Source: Caballeronia arationis (lineage in GTDB: Bacteria > Pseudomonadota > Gammaproteobacteria > Burkholderiales > Burkholderiaceae). From it: a DNA stretch of 64,000 nucleotides. The notes under the pieces are model-generated. The model was not told the DNA's origin. It made no database searches and was given only the letters and a program-made list of their open reading frames with translations. How positions within the stretch are numbered: the stretch's first letter is position 1; each line of letters begins with the position of its first letter. A program made the translations under genes and the position numbers. The stretch is taken from contig NZ_FCOG02000031.1 of NCBI RefSeq assembly GCF_001544975.2, positions 17,735-81,734 of the forward strand, given 5' to 3'. Below, in pieces: positions 8,635 to 17,027 of the stretch.

Positions 8635-9351
8635 ATGGCAACCATCCTGGTGGTAGACGACGAAATGGGTATCCGGGAATTGCTCTCGGAAATCCTGAGC
8701 GACGAGGGGCATGTCGTGGAGACGGCTGAGAACGCGCAGCATGCGCGCGACTACCGTCTCCGGATGGCACCCGATCTCGTCCTGCTCGACATCTGGATGC
8801 CCGATACCGACGGCGTGACCTTGCTCAAGGAGTGGGCCGCGCAGGGCAAGCTCACTATGCCGGTCATCATGATGTCCGGCCATGCGACCATCGACACGGC
8901 CGTCGAAGCGACGAAGATCGGCGCGCTCAACTTCCTCGAGAAGCCGATCGCGCTGCAAAAGCTGCTGAAGGCGGTGGAGCAGGGGCTCGCGCATGGAACG
9001 GCGGCGCCGCCGATCCTGTCCGCGACGGCGAAGCCGCTTGTGCCCGCAGGACTGTCGAGCGTGCCGGCGGCGGCGGCATTGCCGAGCGCTTCCGCTATGG
9101 GCGCGACGGGCGATGCGGGCGCGGCGGGCACGCCGCAGGCGCAGACGGGCCAGACGGCATCGATCTCCTTCGACATTCCGCTGCGCGACGCACGCGACGC
9201 GTTCGAGCGCGCGTACTTCGAATATCACCTCGCGCGCGAGAATGGCAGCATGACGCGCGTCGCGGAGAAGACCGGGCTCGAACGCACGCACTTGTACCGC
9301 AAGCTCAAGCAGCTCGGCGTCGATCTCGGCAAGAACAAGAGCGAGGCGTGA
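8635..9351 (+). CDS. NtrX-like response regulator without an AAA+ domain
   Basis: A 238-residue response regulator. The receiver domain (residues 1-122) has DDE at 8-10, phospho-acceptor Asp52 (LLDIWMPD), the switch Ser (MMSGHAT) and Lys (LEKPI). An Ala/Pro/Gly-rich linker spans about 125-180, and a C-terminal Fis-type helix-turn-helix (GSMTRVAEKTGLERTHLYRKL) covers 200-238. The sigma-54-interacting AAA+ ATPase of classical NtrX is missing, and the linker is directly between the two domains with no frameshift remnant. It therefore cannot be a canonical sigma-54 activator and presumably acts on sigma-70 promoters or as a repressor. It starts one base after the NtrY-like kinase stops. Confidence 0.9.
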   Translation: MATILVVDDEMGIRELLSEILSDEGHVVETAENAQHARDYRLRMAPDLVLLDIWMPDTDGVTLLKEWAAQGKLTMPVIMMSGHATIDTAVEATKIGALNFLEKPIALQKLLKAVEQGLAHGTAAPPILSATAKPLVPAGLSSVPAAAALPSASAMGATGDAGAAGTPQAQTGQTASISFDIPLRDARDAFERAYFEYHLARENGSMTRVAEKTGLERTHLYRKLKQLGVDLGKNKSEA

Positions 9352-9361
9352 GTGGCGGTCA

Positions 9362-9390
9362 ACGGCCGTCGAGCGACGGGCCGTCGTTTT
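9362..9390 (+). terminator. Probable terminator of the ntrYX transcript
   Basis: ACGGCC pairs with GGCCGT around an inner GTCG/CGAC stem, followed by CGTTTT. It separates the kinase/regulator operon from the tRNA promoter. Confidence 0.6.
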
Positions 9391-9411
9391 AAGAAAATTG
9401 CTCAAAAGGGC

Positions 9412-9440
9412 TTGAGGCAGTGAAACCCCTTTGATATACT
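9412..9440 (+). promoter_or_regulatory. Sigma-70 promoter of tRNA-Phe
   Basis: -35 TTGAGG (9412-9417), 17-bp spacer, -10 TATACT (9435-9440). It lies 13 bp before the mature tRNA 5' end, ideal spacing for a stable-RNA promoter. Confidence 0.8.
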
Positions 9441-9453
9441 TTCGTTCTTCGTT

Positions 9454-9529
9454 GGCCCGGTAGCTCAGTTGGTAGAGCAGCGGATTGAAAATCCGCGTGT
9501 CGGTGGTTCGATTCCGCCCCAGGCCACCA
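9454..9529 (+). tRNA. tRNA-Phe (GAA)
   Basis: A 76-nt cloverleaf including the encoded CCA: acceptor GGCCCGG / CCAGGCC, D-arm GCTC/GAGC with AGTTGGTA loop, anticodon stem GCGGA/TCCGC with loop TTGAAAA (anticodon GAA), variable loop GTGTC, T-arm GGTGG-TTCGATT-CCGCC, discriminator A, CCA. The acceptor stem has one C-A mismatch (position 5 against 68). A strong promoter precedes it and a strong terminator follows, so it is a single-gene transcription unit. Confidence 0.97.
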
Positions 9530-9540
9530 CAGTTGCAAGA

Positions 9541-9573
9541 AGGCCCGGAAATCGCAAGATTTCCGGGCCTTTT
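9541..9573 (+). terminator. Terminator of tRNA-Phe
   Basis: A perfect 13-bp stem (AGGCCCGGAAATC / GATTTCCGGGCCT) closed by a GCAA tetraloop and followed by TTT. One of the strongest intrinsic terminators in the window. Confidence 0.93.
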
Positions 9574-9901
9574 CTATTACGCTCGGTCGCTGCTGACGCG
9601 CTTAGCGCGGCGCCCGGCGAAGCTTCCGTCCCGCGTGCTAAAATTCGTGTCCGCTCAAGGACTTGCAGCATTCGGCCGGCAAGTCCTTTGTCGTTTTCGC
9701 GGTAATGCGCGCATCGTGGCCCAGCGTGGCGAGTGAGTGTCGGCGATCGGGACGATGACGAAAGGGCGGTATAAGGCCCACGCGCGCTCCGGCGAATCGA
9801 GGGCTTCTATACTGAACTGGCCGGCCCGCGCCGGTCGCGCGAAGGCGGGTTGCACACCGCGGCATCGCGCGCCACATCAGCCACATTCACGGAGTTTCAC
9901 G
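9574..9901. other. Gene-less 328-bp gap between tRNA-Phe and queC
   Basis: No coding region is convincing here. An inverted repeat is visible: AAGGACTTGC (9657-9666) and GCAAGTCCTT (9679-9688) around a 12-base loop, followed by TGTCGTTTT, which could be a weak terminator or a leader structure. No recognisable preQ1 aptamer is seen ahead of queC. Confidence 0.6.
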
Positions 9902-10636
9902 GTGACTCGGACAGACGCTAAGGACAGCGCGCTCGTGCTGTTTTCCGGCGGCCAGGACTCGGCCACGTGCCTTGCCTGGGCACTCGAACGCTACAGGACG
10001 GTCGAGACGCTCGGCTTCGATTACGGCCAGCGGCATCGCGTAGAACTGGAATGCCGCGACGGTTTTCGCGCGGCCATCGCGCGGGAGTTTCCGCAGTGGG
10101 TGGACCGGCTCGGCGACGATCACATGATCGACCTGTCGGTGCTCGGCGCGATCAGCGAGACCGCGATGACCCGCGAAATCGAAATCGAAGCGACGACCAA
10201 TGGGTTGCCGAACACATTCGTGCCGGGCCGCAACCTGATGTTCATGACGATCGCCGCGGCGATCGCGTATCGGCGGGGATTGAAGGTGCTCGTCGGCGGC
10301 ATGTGCGAGACGGATTTCTCCGGCTACCCCGACTGCCGCGACGACACGATGAAGGCGCTGCAGGTCGCGCTGAATCTCGGCATGGAAACGCGCTACGCGC
10401 TGGAGACGCCGCTGATGTGGCTCGACAAGGCCGATACGTGGCGTCTGGCCGAAACGCTCGGCGGCGAGAAGCTCGTCGAACTGGTTCGCGTCGAAACGCA
10501 TACGTGCTACGTCGGCGAGCGCGCCGAGTTGCACGAATGGGGCTTCGGCTGCGGCCAGTGCCCGGCGTGCAAGCTGCGCAAGCGGGGCTTCGAGGCGTAT
10601 CGCGCGGGCGAGCAGGTGACGACCGAACCGGTCTGA
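9902..10636 (+). CDS. queC: 7-cyano-7-deazaguanine synthase QueC
   Basis: A 244-residue ATP-dependent enzyme converting 7-carboxy-7-deazaguanine to preQ0 in queuosine biosynthesis. The N-terminal PP-loop is LFSGGQDSAT (residues 14-23), and the C-terminal zinc site is Cys202, Cys217, Cys220 and Cys223 (GCGQCPACK). The start is GTG 9902: the product then begins MTRTDAKDSALVLF and has the usual family length, whereas the upstream ATG at 9737 would add 55 unconserved residues. It is followed by queE and queD with short gaps, forming a queuosine precursor operon. GTP cyclohydrolase (folE/queF steps) is not in the window. Confidence 0.95.
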   Translation: MTRTDAKDSALVLFSGGQDSATCLAWALERYRTVETLGFDYGQRHRVELECRDGFRAAIAREFPQWVDRLGDDHMIDLSVLGAISETAMTREIEIEATTNGLPNTFVPGRNLMFMTIAAAIAYRRGLKVLVGGMCETDFSGYPDCRDDTMKALQVALNLGMETRYALETPLMWLDKADTWRLAETLGGEKLVELVRVETHTCYVGERAELHEWGFGCGQCPACKLRKRGFEAYRAGEQVTTEPV

Positions 10637-10661
10637 CATTTTTGGGAACGACAGAGCAGTC

Positions 10662-11294
10662 ATGACGTACGCGGTAAAGGAAATCTTCTATACGTTGCAG
10701 GGCGAGGGCGCAAACGCCGGGCGCCCGGCGGTGTTCTGCCGCTTCGCCGGATGCAATCTGTGGTCGGGCCGCGAGGAAGACCGCGCCGACGCCGTCTGCC
10801 AGTTTTGCGACACCGACTTCGTCGGCACCGATGGCGAGAACGGCGGCAAGTACCGCACGCCGGCTGATCTCGTCGCGGTGATCGCGTCGCTGTGGCCCGA
10901 AGGCGAGGCGCACAGGTTCGTCGTGTGCACGGGCGGCGAGCCGATGCTGCAGATCGACCAGCCAATCGTCGATGCGCTGCACGAAGCCGGCTTCGAAATC
11001 GCGATCGAGACGAACGGCTCGCTGCCGGTGCTCGATACGATCGACTGGATTTGCGTGAGCCCGAAGGCCGATGCGCCGCTCGTCGTGACGAAGGGCAACG
11101 AATTGAAAGTGGTCGTGCCGCAGGACAACCAGCGTCTCGCCGACTACGCGAAGCTCGACTTCGAGTATTTCCTCGTGCAGCCGATGGACGGTCCGTCGCG
11201 CAACATCAATACGAAGCTCGCGATCGACTGGTGCAAGCGTCATCCGAAGTGGCGCCTGTCGATGCAGACCCACAAGTACCTGAACATCCCCTGA
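10662..11294 (+). CDS. queE: 7-carboxy-7-deazaguanine synthase QueE
   Basis: A 210-residue radical-SAM enzyme that converts 6-carboxytetrahydropterin to 7-carboxy-7-deazaguanine. The start MTYAVKEIFYTLQGEG is the family N-terminus. The iron-sulfur cysteines are spaced C31-X14-C46-X2-C49, the expanded spacing known for a subset of QueE proteins instead of CX3CX2C; Cys26 lies just before. TGGEPMLQ is the SAM-binding GGE motif. It is 25 bp downstream of queC and 20 bp upstream of queD. Confidence 0.95.
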   Translation: MTYAVKEIFYTLQGEGANAGRPAVFCRFAGCNLWSGREEDRADAVCQFCDTDFVGTDGENGGKYRTPADLVAVIASLWPEGEAHRFVVCTGGEPMLQIDQPIVDALHEAGFEIAIETNGSLPVLDTIDWICVSPKADAPLVVTKGNELKVVVPQDNQRLADYAKLDFEYFLVQPMDGPSRNINTKLAIDWCKRHPKWRLSMQTHKYLNIP

Positions 11295-11314
11295 TTCAAG
11301 AAGATTGAGCCGAC

Positions 11315-11761
11315 GTGCAGACGATTACCCGAAAACTCGAATTCGACGCGGGCCACCGCATCCCCGATCACCGCAGTCAGTGCCGTAACCTGCACGGGCA
11401 TCGCTACGTGCTGGAGATCACGCTGCAGGGCGACCTCGTCGATACGGAAGGCGCGCCGGATCGCGGCATGGTGATGGATTTCGCCGACGTGAAATCGCTC
11501 GCGATGGAGCACCTCGTGAACAAGTGGGATCACGCGTTTCTCGTCTACGAGGGCGACGTGAAAGTGCGCGAATTTCTCGATTCGATGGCGGGCCACAAGA
11601 CCGTCGTGCTCGACCGCATTCCGACCGTCGAGAACATGGCGGCGGTGGCATTCGGCATCCTCGCCGAGGTCTACGATGCGCACTACGGCGTCAATCTCAA
11701 GCTCAAGCGCGTGCGTCTCTACGAAACGCCGAACTGCTGGGCCGACGTCGAACGCGCCTGA
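11315..11761 (+). CDS. queD: 6-carboxytetrahydropterin synthase QueD
   Basis: A 148-residue homologue of pyruvoyl-tetrahydropterin synthase that makes 6-carboxytetrahydropterin from dihydroneopterin triphosphate, the first dedicated queuosine step. The zinc ligands His14, His27 and His29 (FDAGHRIP, NLHGHRY) and the catalytic Cys23 are present, as is the C-terminal LYETPNCWADV segment with the conserved Glu. The start is GTG 11315, giving MQTITRKLEFDAGHR. It completes the queC-queE-queD run. Confidence 0.94.
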   Translation: MQTITRKLEFDAGHRIPDHRSQCRNLHGHRYVLEITLQGDLVDTEGAPDRGMVMDFADVKSLAMEHLVNKWDHAFLVYEGDVKVREFLDSMAGHKTVVLDRIPTVENMAAVAFGILAEVYDAHYGVNLKLKRVRLYETPNCWADVERA

Positions 11762-11908
11762 TCCGGCGCGCTCCGGCGCCGCCGTTATTGTCACGGTATG
11801 ATCGCTCGATAAGCCGCTTCTGACCGGGCGGCGCGAACACGGAGCGAGACCCATGCCGTCATTCTTCGTCCCCTGGCTGATCGCCGCGGCCCGCCACGGA
11901 GCCGCGCG

Positions 11909-12691
11909 ATGAGCACCTTCACCAATCCTCTCAAGCAGCGCTTCGCCGAGTCAGGCACCCTGTTCGGCCTGTGGCTGTCGCTCGGCAGCGCCGATGCGGC
12001 CGAGGCACTCGCGCATGCCGGCTTCGACTGGCTGTGCATCGACATGGAACATTCGGCGAACGACAGCCGCGATGTCGTCGATCAGTTGCGCGCGATCGCC
12101 GCCGCGCATCTGCCGAGCGAGCCGGTGGTGCGCGTCCCCGCCGCGGAAGGCTGGCTCGTCAAGCGCGTGCTTGATGCAGGCGCGCGCACGCTGATGTTTC
12201 CGAACGTCGAATCCGCGGACGAGGCGGCGCGCATCGCACGGCTCACCCAATATCCGACGGCCGACGCGCGCGACGGTCTGCGCGGCGCGGCGGGCGCCGT
12301 GCGCGCCGCGGCCTACGGCATGCGCCGCGACTACATGACGACCGCCAACGCGCAAATCGCTACGATCGTGCAGATCGAATCGCTGGCGGCGCTCGAAGCC
12401 GTCGACGCGATCGCCGCGACGCCCGGCATCGATTGCCTGTTCATCGGGCCGGCTGATCTTGCAGCGAGCCTCGGCCATCTCGGCGACGCGAAGCATCCCG
12501 ACGTGCAGGCAGCGATCGAACGCGTCGTCGCGGCGACGAGGCGTGCGGGCATCGCGAGCGGCATCTTCGTGCTCGACGTCGCGAGTGCGCGCCAGTACGC
12601 GCAGGCGGGCATCAAGGTGATCGCGCTGGCATCGGACGGGATGTGGCTGTTGAAGGCAACGCGTCAGGCGTTGCAGGAGGCTCGGACATGA
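11909..12691 (+). CDS. HpcH/HpaI-family aldolase
   Basis: A 260-residue class II aldolase of the HpcH/HpaI (2,4-dihydroxyhept-2-ene-1,7-dioate aldolase) family, which cleaves or forms 4-hydroxy-2-oxo acids with a divalent metal. Visible motifs: LWLSLGSADAAEALAHAGFDWL near the N-terminus, DMEHS with the catalytic His, the metal Glu in QIESLAAL, and GPADLAASLG with the metal Asp. The exact substrate cannot be assigned. It is 147 bp downstream of queD and its stop overlaps the start of the Sel1-repeat gene (ATGA), suggesting translational coupling with that gene. Confidence 0.88.
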   Translation: MSTFTNPLKQRFAESGTLFGLWLSLGSADAAEALAHAGFDWLCIDMEHSANDSRDVVDQLRAIAAAHLPSEPVVRVPAAEGWLVKRVLDAGARTLMFPNVESADEAARIARLTQYPTADARDGLRGAAGAVRAAAYGMRRDYMTTANAQIATIVQIESLAALEAVDAIAATPGIDCLFIGPADLAASLGHLGDAKHPDVQAAIERVVAATRRAGIASGIFVLDVASARQYAQAGIKVIALASDGMWLLKATRQALQEART

Positions 12692-13377
12692 GGACGGCAA
12701 TGCGGTGGAAAGCCGCGGTGGCGTCGATGGCGCTCGTCGTAGCGTTCGGCGGACAGGCACATGCGCAGACGCAACTGAAATCGGCCGATGTCGCGACGCA
12801 GAATGCCGTCGCCAATTACAACGCCGGCAATCTCGTTGCGGCGCGCTCGGAGTTCCGGCGCGCGGCGCAACAGGGCAGCCGGCTCGCGGAATTCAACTAC
12901 GCGATGATGCTGCTGAACGGCGAGGGCGGCGCCGCCGACATCGACGAGGGCAAGCTTTGGCTCCGCCGTGCCGCCGACGCCAACATGGCCCATGCGCAAT
13001 ACGTCTACGGCAAGATGTACGACGACGGAGAGTTCGTCGAGAAGGACCCGGCGGAGGCGCATCGCTGGTTCCTGCGCGCCGCGAACCAGGGACATGTGCA
13101 GGCGGAACTCGCACTCGCGAACCAGTTCCTCGACGGACGCGGGACCGCGCGCGACAACACGCAGGCGTTCAACTGGTACAAGAAGGCGGCGCAGGGCGGT
13201 GACATGACGGCGCAGTACGTGGCCGGATCGTTTTATGAGCGCGGCGGGGATGGCGTCGAGCGCAACCTGAACGTCGCGCGGGCGTATTACGCGGCAGCAG
13301 CCGCGCAGGGCGATCCCGCAGCGAAGCTCAAATTCCAGCAACTCAGCGCTGAACTGGAACGCAGCAAGCCGCAGTGA
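12688..13377 (+). CDS. Exported Sel1-like/TPR repeat protein
   Basis: A 229-residue protein with a Sec signal peptide (MRTAMRWKAAVASMALVVAF, predicted cleavage after AHA at about residue 26) followed by about five Sel1-type helical repeats: AEFNYAMMLLNGEGGA, AQYVYGKMYDDGEFVEKD, AELALANQFLDGRGTARD, AQYVAGSFYERGGDGVERN and a partial last one. Such repeats are protein-protein interaction scaffolds; a periplasmic role is inferred. The start is ATG 12688, overlapping the aldolase stop; the in-frame ATG 12643 inside the aldolase gene would bury the signal peptide. The gene ends before a bidirectional terminator. Confidence 0.88.
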   Translation: MRTAMRWKAAVASMALVVAFGGQAHAQTQLKSADVATQNAVANYNAGNLVAARSEFRRAAQQGSRLAEFNYAMMLLNGEGGAADIDEGKLWLRRAADANMAHAQYVYGKMYDDGEFVEKDPAEAHRWFLRAANQGHVQAELALANQFLDGRGTARDNTQAFNWYKKAAQGGDMTAQYVAGSFYERGGDGVERNLNVARAYYAAAAAQGDPAAKLKFQQLSAELERSKPQ

Positions 13378-13401
13378 GGCAGAGGCGTTTTGAGTCAATG
13401 G

Positions 13402-13437
13402 AAAAGGCCGTTCCGAAATAAACCGGAACGGCCTTTT
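13402..13437. terminator. Bidirectional terminator between the Sel1 gene and rodA
   Basis: A perfect 10-bp stem GGCCGTTCCG / CGGAACGGCC with an 8-base loop, flanked by AAAA on the left and TTTT on the right, so it can stop both converging transcripts. Confidence 0.9.
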
Positions 13438-13463
13438 GCTTGCTGGTCGAAGGAGTTTAGCTT

Positions 13464-14612
13464 TTAGCTCTGCATCAATCGCTTCTGCCGCGCGACGCTC
13501 ATGATCAGCCCGACCGCGACGCCAAGCGTCGTCAATGCCGTACCGCCATAGCTCATGAACGGCAGCGGAACGCCGACCACAGGCAGAATGCCGCTCACCA
13601 TCCCGATATTGACGAAAGCGTAGGTAAAGAACGCGAGCGTCAGCGATCCTGCGAGGAGCCGTCCAAACATGGTCGAGCCGTTCGCCGCGATATACAGTCC
13701 GCGCGCGATCAGCGCCATATAGAGGAAGAGCAGGACGAGGCCGCCGGCAAGACCAAATTCCTCCGAGAAGACCGCGAAGATGAAGTCGGTATGTTTCTCG
13801 GGGATGAACTCCAGGTGAGCCTGCGTGCCCTTCAGCCAGCCTTTGCCGAGCGTGCCGCCGGAGCCGATCGCGATGACTGCCTGGATCGTGTGGAAGCCCT
13901 TGCCGAGCGGATCGGAAGTCGGATCGAGCAGCGTGCAGATGCGGTGCTTCTGATAATCATGCATCAGCGGCCAGTTCACTTCGGGCTGGCAGATGCGATC
14001 CTGGAATACGGCGACGCACGCCACCACGACGACACCCGCCGCCAGCACAGGCACGAGCAGCTTGAAACTCAATCCCGCGAAGTAGATGACGAAGAAGCCG
14101 GCCGCGAACACGAGCACCGCCGTGCCGAGATCGGGCTGCTTTGCGATCAGGCCGACCGGCACCATCAGAATGAGAAACCCGACGATGTAATCCCACCAGC
14201 GGATCTGGCCTTCGCGCCGCTGGTAGTACCACGCGAGCATCAGCGGCATTGCGATCTTCATGATCTCCGACGGCTGGATCACTACGCCGACGTTCAGCCA
14301 GCGCTTGGCGCCCTTGCGCGTGAGTCCGAAGCTCGCGACCGCGATCAGCAGCGCGACGCCGAACGTATAGAGCGGCACGGCGAAGCGCATGAGCGTTGGC
14401 GGCGGAATGTTCGCGAGGATCCACATGAGGCCGAAGGTCAGCATGATGTTGCGCAGCTGGTCCTCGACGCGGCCGGGCATGTCGAGACTCGCGCTGTAGA
14501 GCGTGACGATGCCGACGCACAGCAGCAGAAATACGATCAGCGCGAGCGGGCGGTCGAAGCCCGCGAACATGCGCTTTGCCCGGTCGATCCAGGCGCGCTT
14601 GTCAAATTGCAT
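13464..14612 (-). CDS. rodA: Peptidoglycan glycosyltransferase RodA
   Basis: A 382-residue SEDS-family polytopic membrane protein that polymerises lipid II in the elongasome together with PBP2. About ten hydrophobic helices are seen, starting FDRPLALIVFLLLCVGIVTLYSAS. SEDS hallmarks include KGAKRWLNVGVVIQPSEIMK, QPDLGTAVLV with the catalytic-region Asp, FIPEKHTDFIFAVFSEEFG, and PVVGVPLPFMSYGGTALT near the C-terminus. It is the last gene of mreB-mreC-mreD-mrdA-rodA, 12 bp downstream of mrdA. Confidence 0.96.
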   Translation of the reverse strand: MQFDKRAWIDRAKRMFAGFDRPLALIVFLLLCVGIVTLYSASLDMPGRVEDQLRNIMLTFGLMWILANIPPPTLMRFAVPLYTFGVALLIAVASFGLTRKGAKRWLNVGVVIQPSEIMKIAMPLMLAWYYQRREGQIRWWDYIVGFLILMVPVGLIAKQPDLGTAVLVFAAGFFVIYFAGLSFKLLVPVLAAGVVVVACVAVFQDRICQPEVNWPLMHDYQKHRICTLLDPTSDPLGKGFHTIQAVIAIGSGGTLGKGWLKGTQAHLEFIPEKHTDFIFAVFSEEFGLAGGLVLLFLYMALIARGLYIAANGSTMFGRLLAGSLTLAFFTYAFVNIGMVSGILPVVGVPLPFMSYGGTALTTLGVAVGLIMSVARQKRLMQS

Positions 14613-14624
14613 CCTGTTCTCCCC

Positions 14625-16949
14625 TTATTCGTCGATGCCGCCCGTAGGCGCCAGGGTTTGGACCGTGTCGTTGCGCGGAATGGCCGGCTGCGAAGCGCCG
14701 CCCGGGCCCTTCGGCGCGCGTTTGCGATTCGGCGCGGTCGCGGTTGATGCGGCGGCCGGCGCGGAGGCGGCGCGGGCAGCGGGTGCCGAAGCCGGGCGAG
14801 CAGCGGGAGTTGCGGGCGCGACAGCAGCAGAGGCGGCGCGCGGGGCGCTCGCCGCCTTGCCGCCCGCCACGACGCGCGATGCCGCCTGCGCGACCGCCAC
14901 GACGCGCGATGCCGCCGCCGGTGAAAACGCCGGCGAAGCGTTCGCCACAGACGCGGGCAACGCCGCCTCGGCCGGCGATTGCCCGCCACCGATGACAGGC
15001 GTGCCGGCATCCACCGTCGCCGATGCCGCCGCCGCGACGGCCGCGGCCTCCGCGCCCGGTTTCAGCTTGTCGACGAGGTAATAGTCGAGCACCTTGCGCG
15101 CGATCGGGCCCGCCGATTCCGCACCCCAGCCGCCGTTCTCCACGATGAGCGCGAGTGCGATCTTCGGCTGCTCCGCCGGCGCGAACGCGATAAAGAGCGC
15201 GTGGTCGCGCAGATGTTCCGCGAGCGCGTGACCCTTGTAGTTCGCGCCCTGCAGCGAGTAGACCTGCGCGGTGCCCGTCTTGCCGGCCGCGAGATACGGA
15301 GCGCCGATGAACACCTTCGACGCCGTCCCGTTCGTCACGACGCCTTCCATCGCGCGCTTGATGACGTCGATGTCCTGCTGGCGCACGGCGATCTTGTCGC
15401 TCGGATCGCGCACGGTGGCCCGCATGTCCTTGGTGATCGGATTCTCGATGTCACGCACGAGATGCGGCTTCATCACGACGCCGTCGTTCGCGAGGGTCGC
15501 GGTCGCGTGCGCGAGCTGGAGAATCGTGAAGGAGTTGTAGCCCTGTCCGATGCCGAGGCTGATCGTCTCGCCTTCGTACCAGCGTTGCTGCTCGGGCTTG
15601 CGATACGCCTTCTTCTTCCATTCCGTCGACGGAAGAATGCCGCGTGCCTCGCCGGAAATGTCGATGCCGGTGATCTGGCCGAATCCCCACGGCTTCATGA
15701 AGGTGGCCATCGCGTTCACGCCGAGATCGCGCGCGAGCATGTAGAAATACGTGTCGTTCGACACGACGATCGCACGGTTCATGTCGACCCAGCCCTGGCC
15801 CGAGCGCACGTCGTTGCGGAAGGTGTGGCCGCCGAACGTGAAGTAGCCCGGGTCCTGGAAGCCCCAGCCGGGCGTGCGCTTCTTGAGCGTGAGCGCCGCG
15901 AGCGCCATGAACGGCTTGTAGGTGGAACCCGGCGGATACGTGCCGTGCAGCGGACGGTTCAGGAGCGGATGCTCGGGCGAATTGTTGAGCGAGTCCCAGG
16001 TCTGCTGGTCGATGCCGTCGACGAAGGAATTCGGATCGAAGCTTGGCGCCGAGACGAACGCGAGGACGTCGCCGGTCGAAGGTTCGATGGCGACGAGCGC
16101 ACCCTTCTTGCCCGCGAACGCCTGCTCGGCGACCTGCTGCAAACCGATATCCAGCGACAACACGAGATTGTTGCCCGGCGTCGCCTGCGTGCGCGACATC
16201 GTGCGCACGGGGCGCCCGCCCGCGGTCACTTCGACTTCCTCGAAGCCCGTCAGGCCGTGCAGCTCGGTCTCGTAGCTCTGCTCGACGCCGATCTTGCCGA
16301 CATAGTCAGTACCCTTGTAGTTGTTCGCGTCGAGCCGTGGATCGTAGTGTTCCGGATCGGCGTCGTTCTGGTCGCTGGCGTTATCGATGCGTTCCTGGTC
16401 GCGCTGCGAAATCCGCCCGATATAGCCGATTACGTGCGCCGCCGTCGGACCGAGCGGATATTGGCGGAAGAGCCGCGCACGCACCTCGACGCCCGGAAAG
16501 CGAAAACGCTGCGCGGTGAAGCGCGCGACTTCCTCGTCGGTCAGGCGTGTGCGGATCGGCAGGCTTTCGAAGTTCTTCGAGTCTTCGAGAAGCTTCTTGA
16601 AACGCCGGCGGTCGCGGGCGTCGACGGGAATGACTTGCGCGAGGTTGTCGATTTCCTCGTCGAGCGTGCCGCTGATCTTCGACGGCGTGATTTCGAGCGT
16701 GTAAGCCGAGTAGTTTTTCGCGAGGATGATGCCGTTGCGGTCGGTGATGATGCCGCGGTTCGGCACGATAGGCGCGACTGAGATGCGGTTTTCGTTCGCT
16801 TGCAACGAATACTTGCTGAAATGCCAGACCTGCAGATACAGAAAGCGCAGGCCGATCAGCCCGAAGCAGACGAACACGAACAGACCCGCCGCCGCGACGC
16901 GCAGGCGGAATCTCGACAACAGTTGTTCGGCGTTCTTGATCTCGGTCAT
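14625..16949 (-). CDS. mrdA: Penicillin-binding protein 2 (elongasome transpeptidase) with a long Ala-rich tail
   Basis: A 774-residue class B PBP that cross-links peptidoglycan during rod elongation. It has a single N-terminal membrane helix (about residues 18-40), a pedestal/dimerisation domain, and the transpeptidase domain with active-site S342-T-Y-K345 (GSTYKPF), S398-N-D and K557-T-G (AGKTGTAQ). The conserved part ends near residue 630 (KVLDYYLVDKLKPG). About 140 further residues are low complexity (Ala, Pro, Val, Ser, Arg) ending in KRAPKGPGGASQ; typical PBP2 proteins are near 630-650 residues. The tail-coding DNA contains a 23-bp direct repeat (14864-14886 and 14894-14916). The tail would be periplasmic. 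Confidence 0.95.
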   Translation of the reverse strand: MTEIKNAEQLLSRFRLRVAAAGLFVFVCFGLIGLRFLYLQVWHFSKYSLQANENRISVAPIVPNRGIITDRNGIILAKNYSAYTLEITPSKISGTLDEEIDNLAQVIPVDARDRRRFKKLLEDSKNFESLPIRTRLTDEEVARFTAQRFRFPGVEVRARLFRQYPLGPTAAHVIGYIGRISQRDQERIDNASDQNDADPEHYDPRLDANNYKGTDYVGKIGVEQSYETELHGLTGFEEVEVTAGGRPVRTMSRTQATPGNNLVLSLDIGLQQVAEQAFAGKKGALVAIEPSTGDVLAFVSAPSFDPNSFVDGIDQQTWDSLNNSPEHPLLNRPLHGTYPPGSTYKPFMALAALTLKKRTPGWGFQDPGYFTFGGHTFRNDVRSGQGWVDMNRAIVVSNDTYFYMLARDLGVNAMATFMKPWGFGQITGIDISGEARGILPSTEWKKKAYRKPEQQRWYEGETISLGIGQGYNSFTILQLAHATATLANDGVVMKPHLVRDIENPITKDMRATVRDPSDKIAVRQQDIDVIKRAMEGVVTNGTASKVFIGAPYLAAGKTGTAQVYSLQGANYKGHALAEHLRDHALFIAFAPAEQPKIALALIVENGGWGAESAGPIARKVLDYYLVDKLKPGAEAAAVAAAASATVDAGTPVIGGGQSPAEAALPASVANASPAFSPAAASRVVAVAQAASRVVAGGKAASAPRAASAAVAPATPAARPASAPAARAASAPAAASTATAPNRKRAPKGPGGASQPAIPRNDTVQTLAPTGGIDE
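14864..14916. repeat. 23-bp direct repeat with 30-bp period inside the mrdA tail
   Basis: The same 23 bases occur at 14864-14886 and 14894-14916, in frame, each encoding an AASRVVA-type unit. It marks recent tandem duplication in the low-complexity C-terminal coding region. Confidence 0.85.
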
Positions 16950-17027
16950 GCAAATGTCGCGTCAGTACGCGATTTCAGTGTAGCTCCCGCGCCGCGCGCC
17001 ATCGAAAGGAATGGCGCAGGGCGGGGT

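Noticed and set aside
6433..9405. A 990-codon open frame on the minus strand across the ntrY/ntrX genes
   Set aside because: Antisense shadow typical of high-GC DNA; Arg/Leu/His-rich with no family motif, while the plus-strand genes have full kinase and receiver signatures.
9454..9529. tRNA-Phe as an integration site for a genomic island
   Set aside because: No integrase gene and no second copy of the tRNA 3' end found in the window; flanks are core genes.
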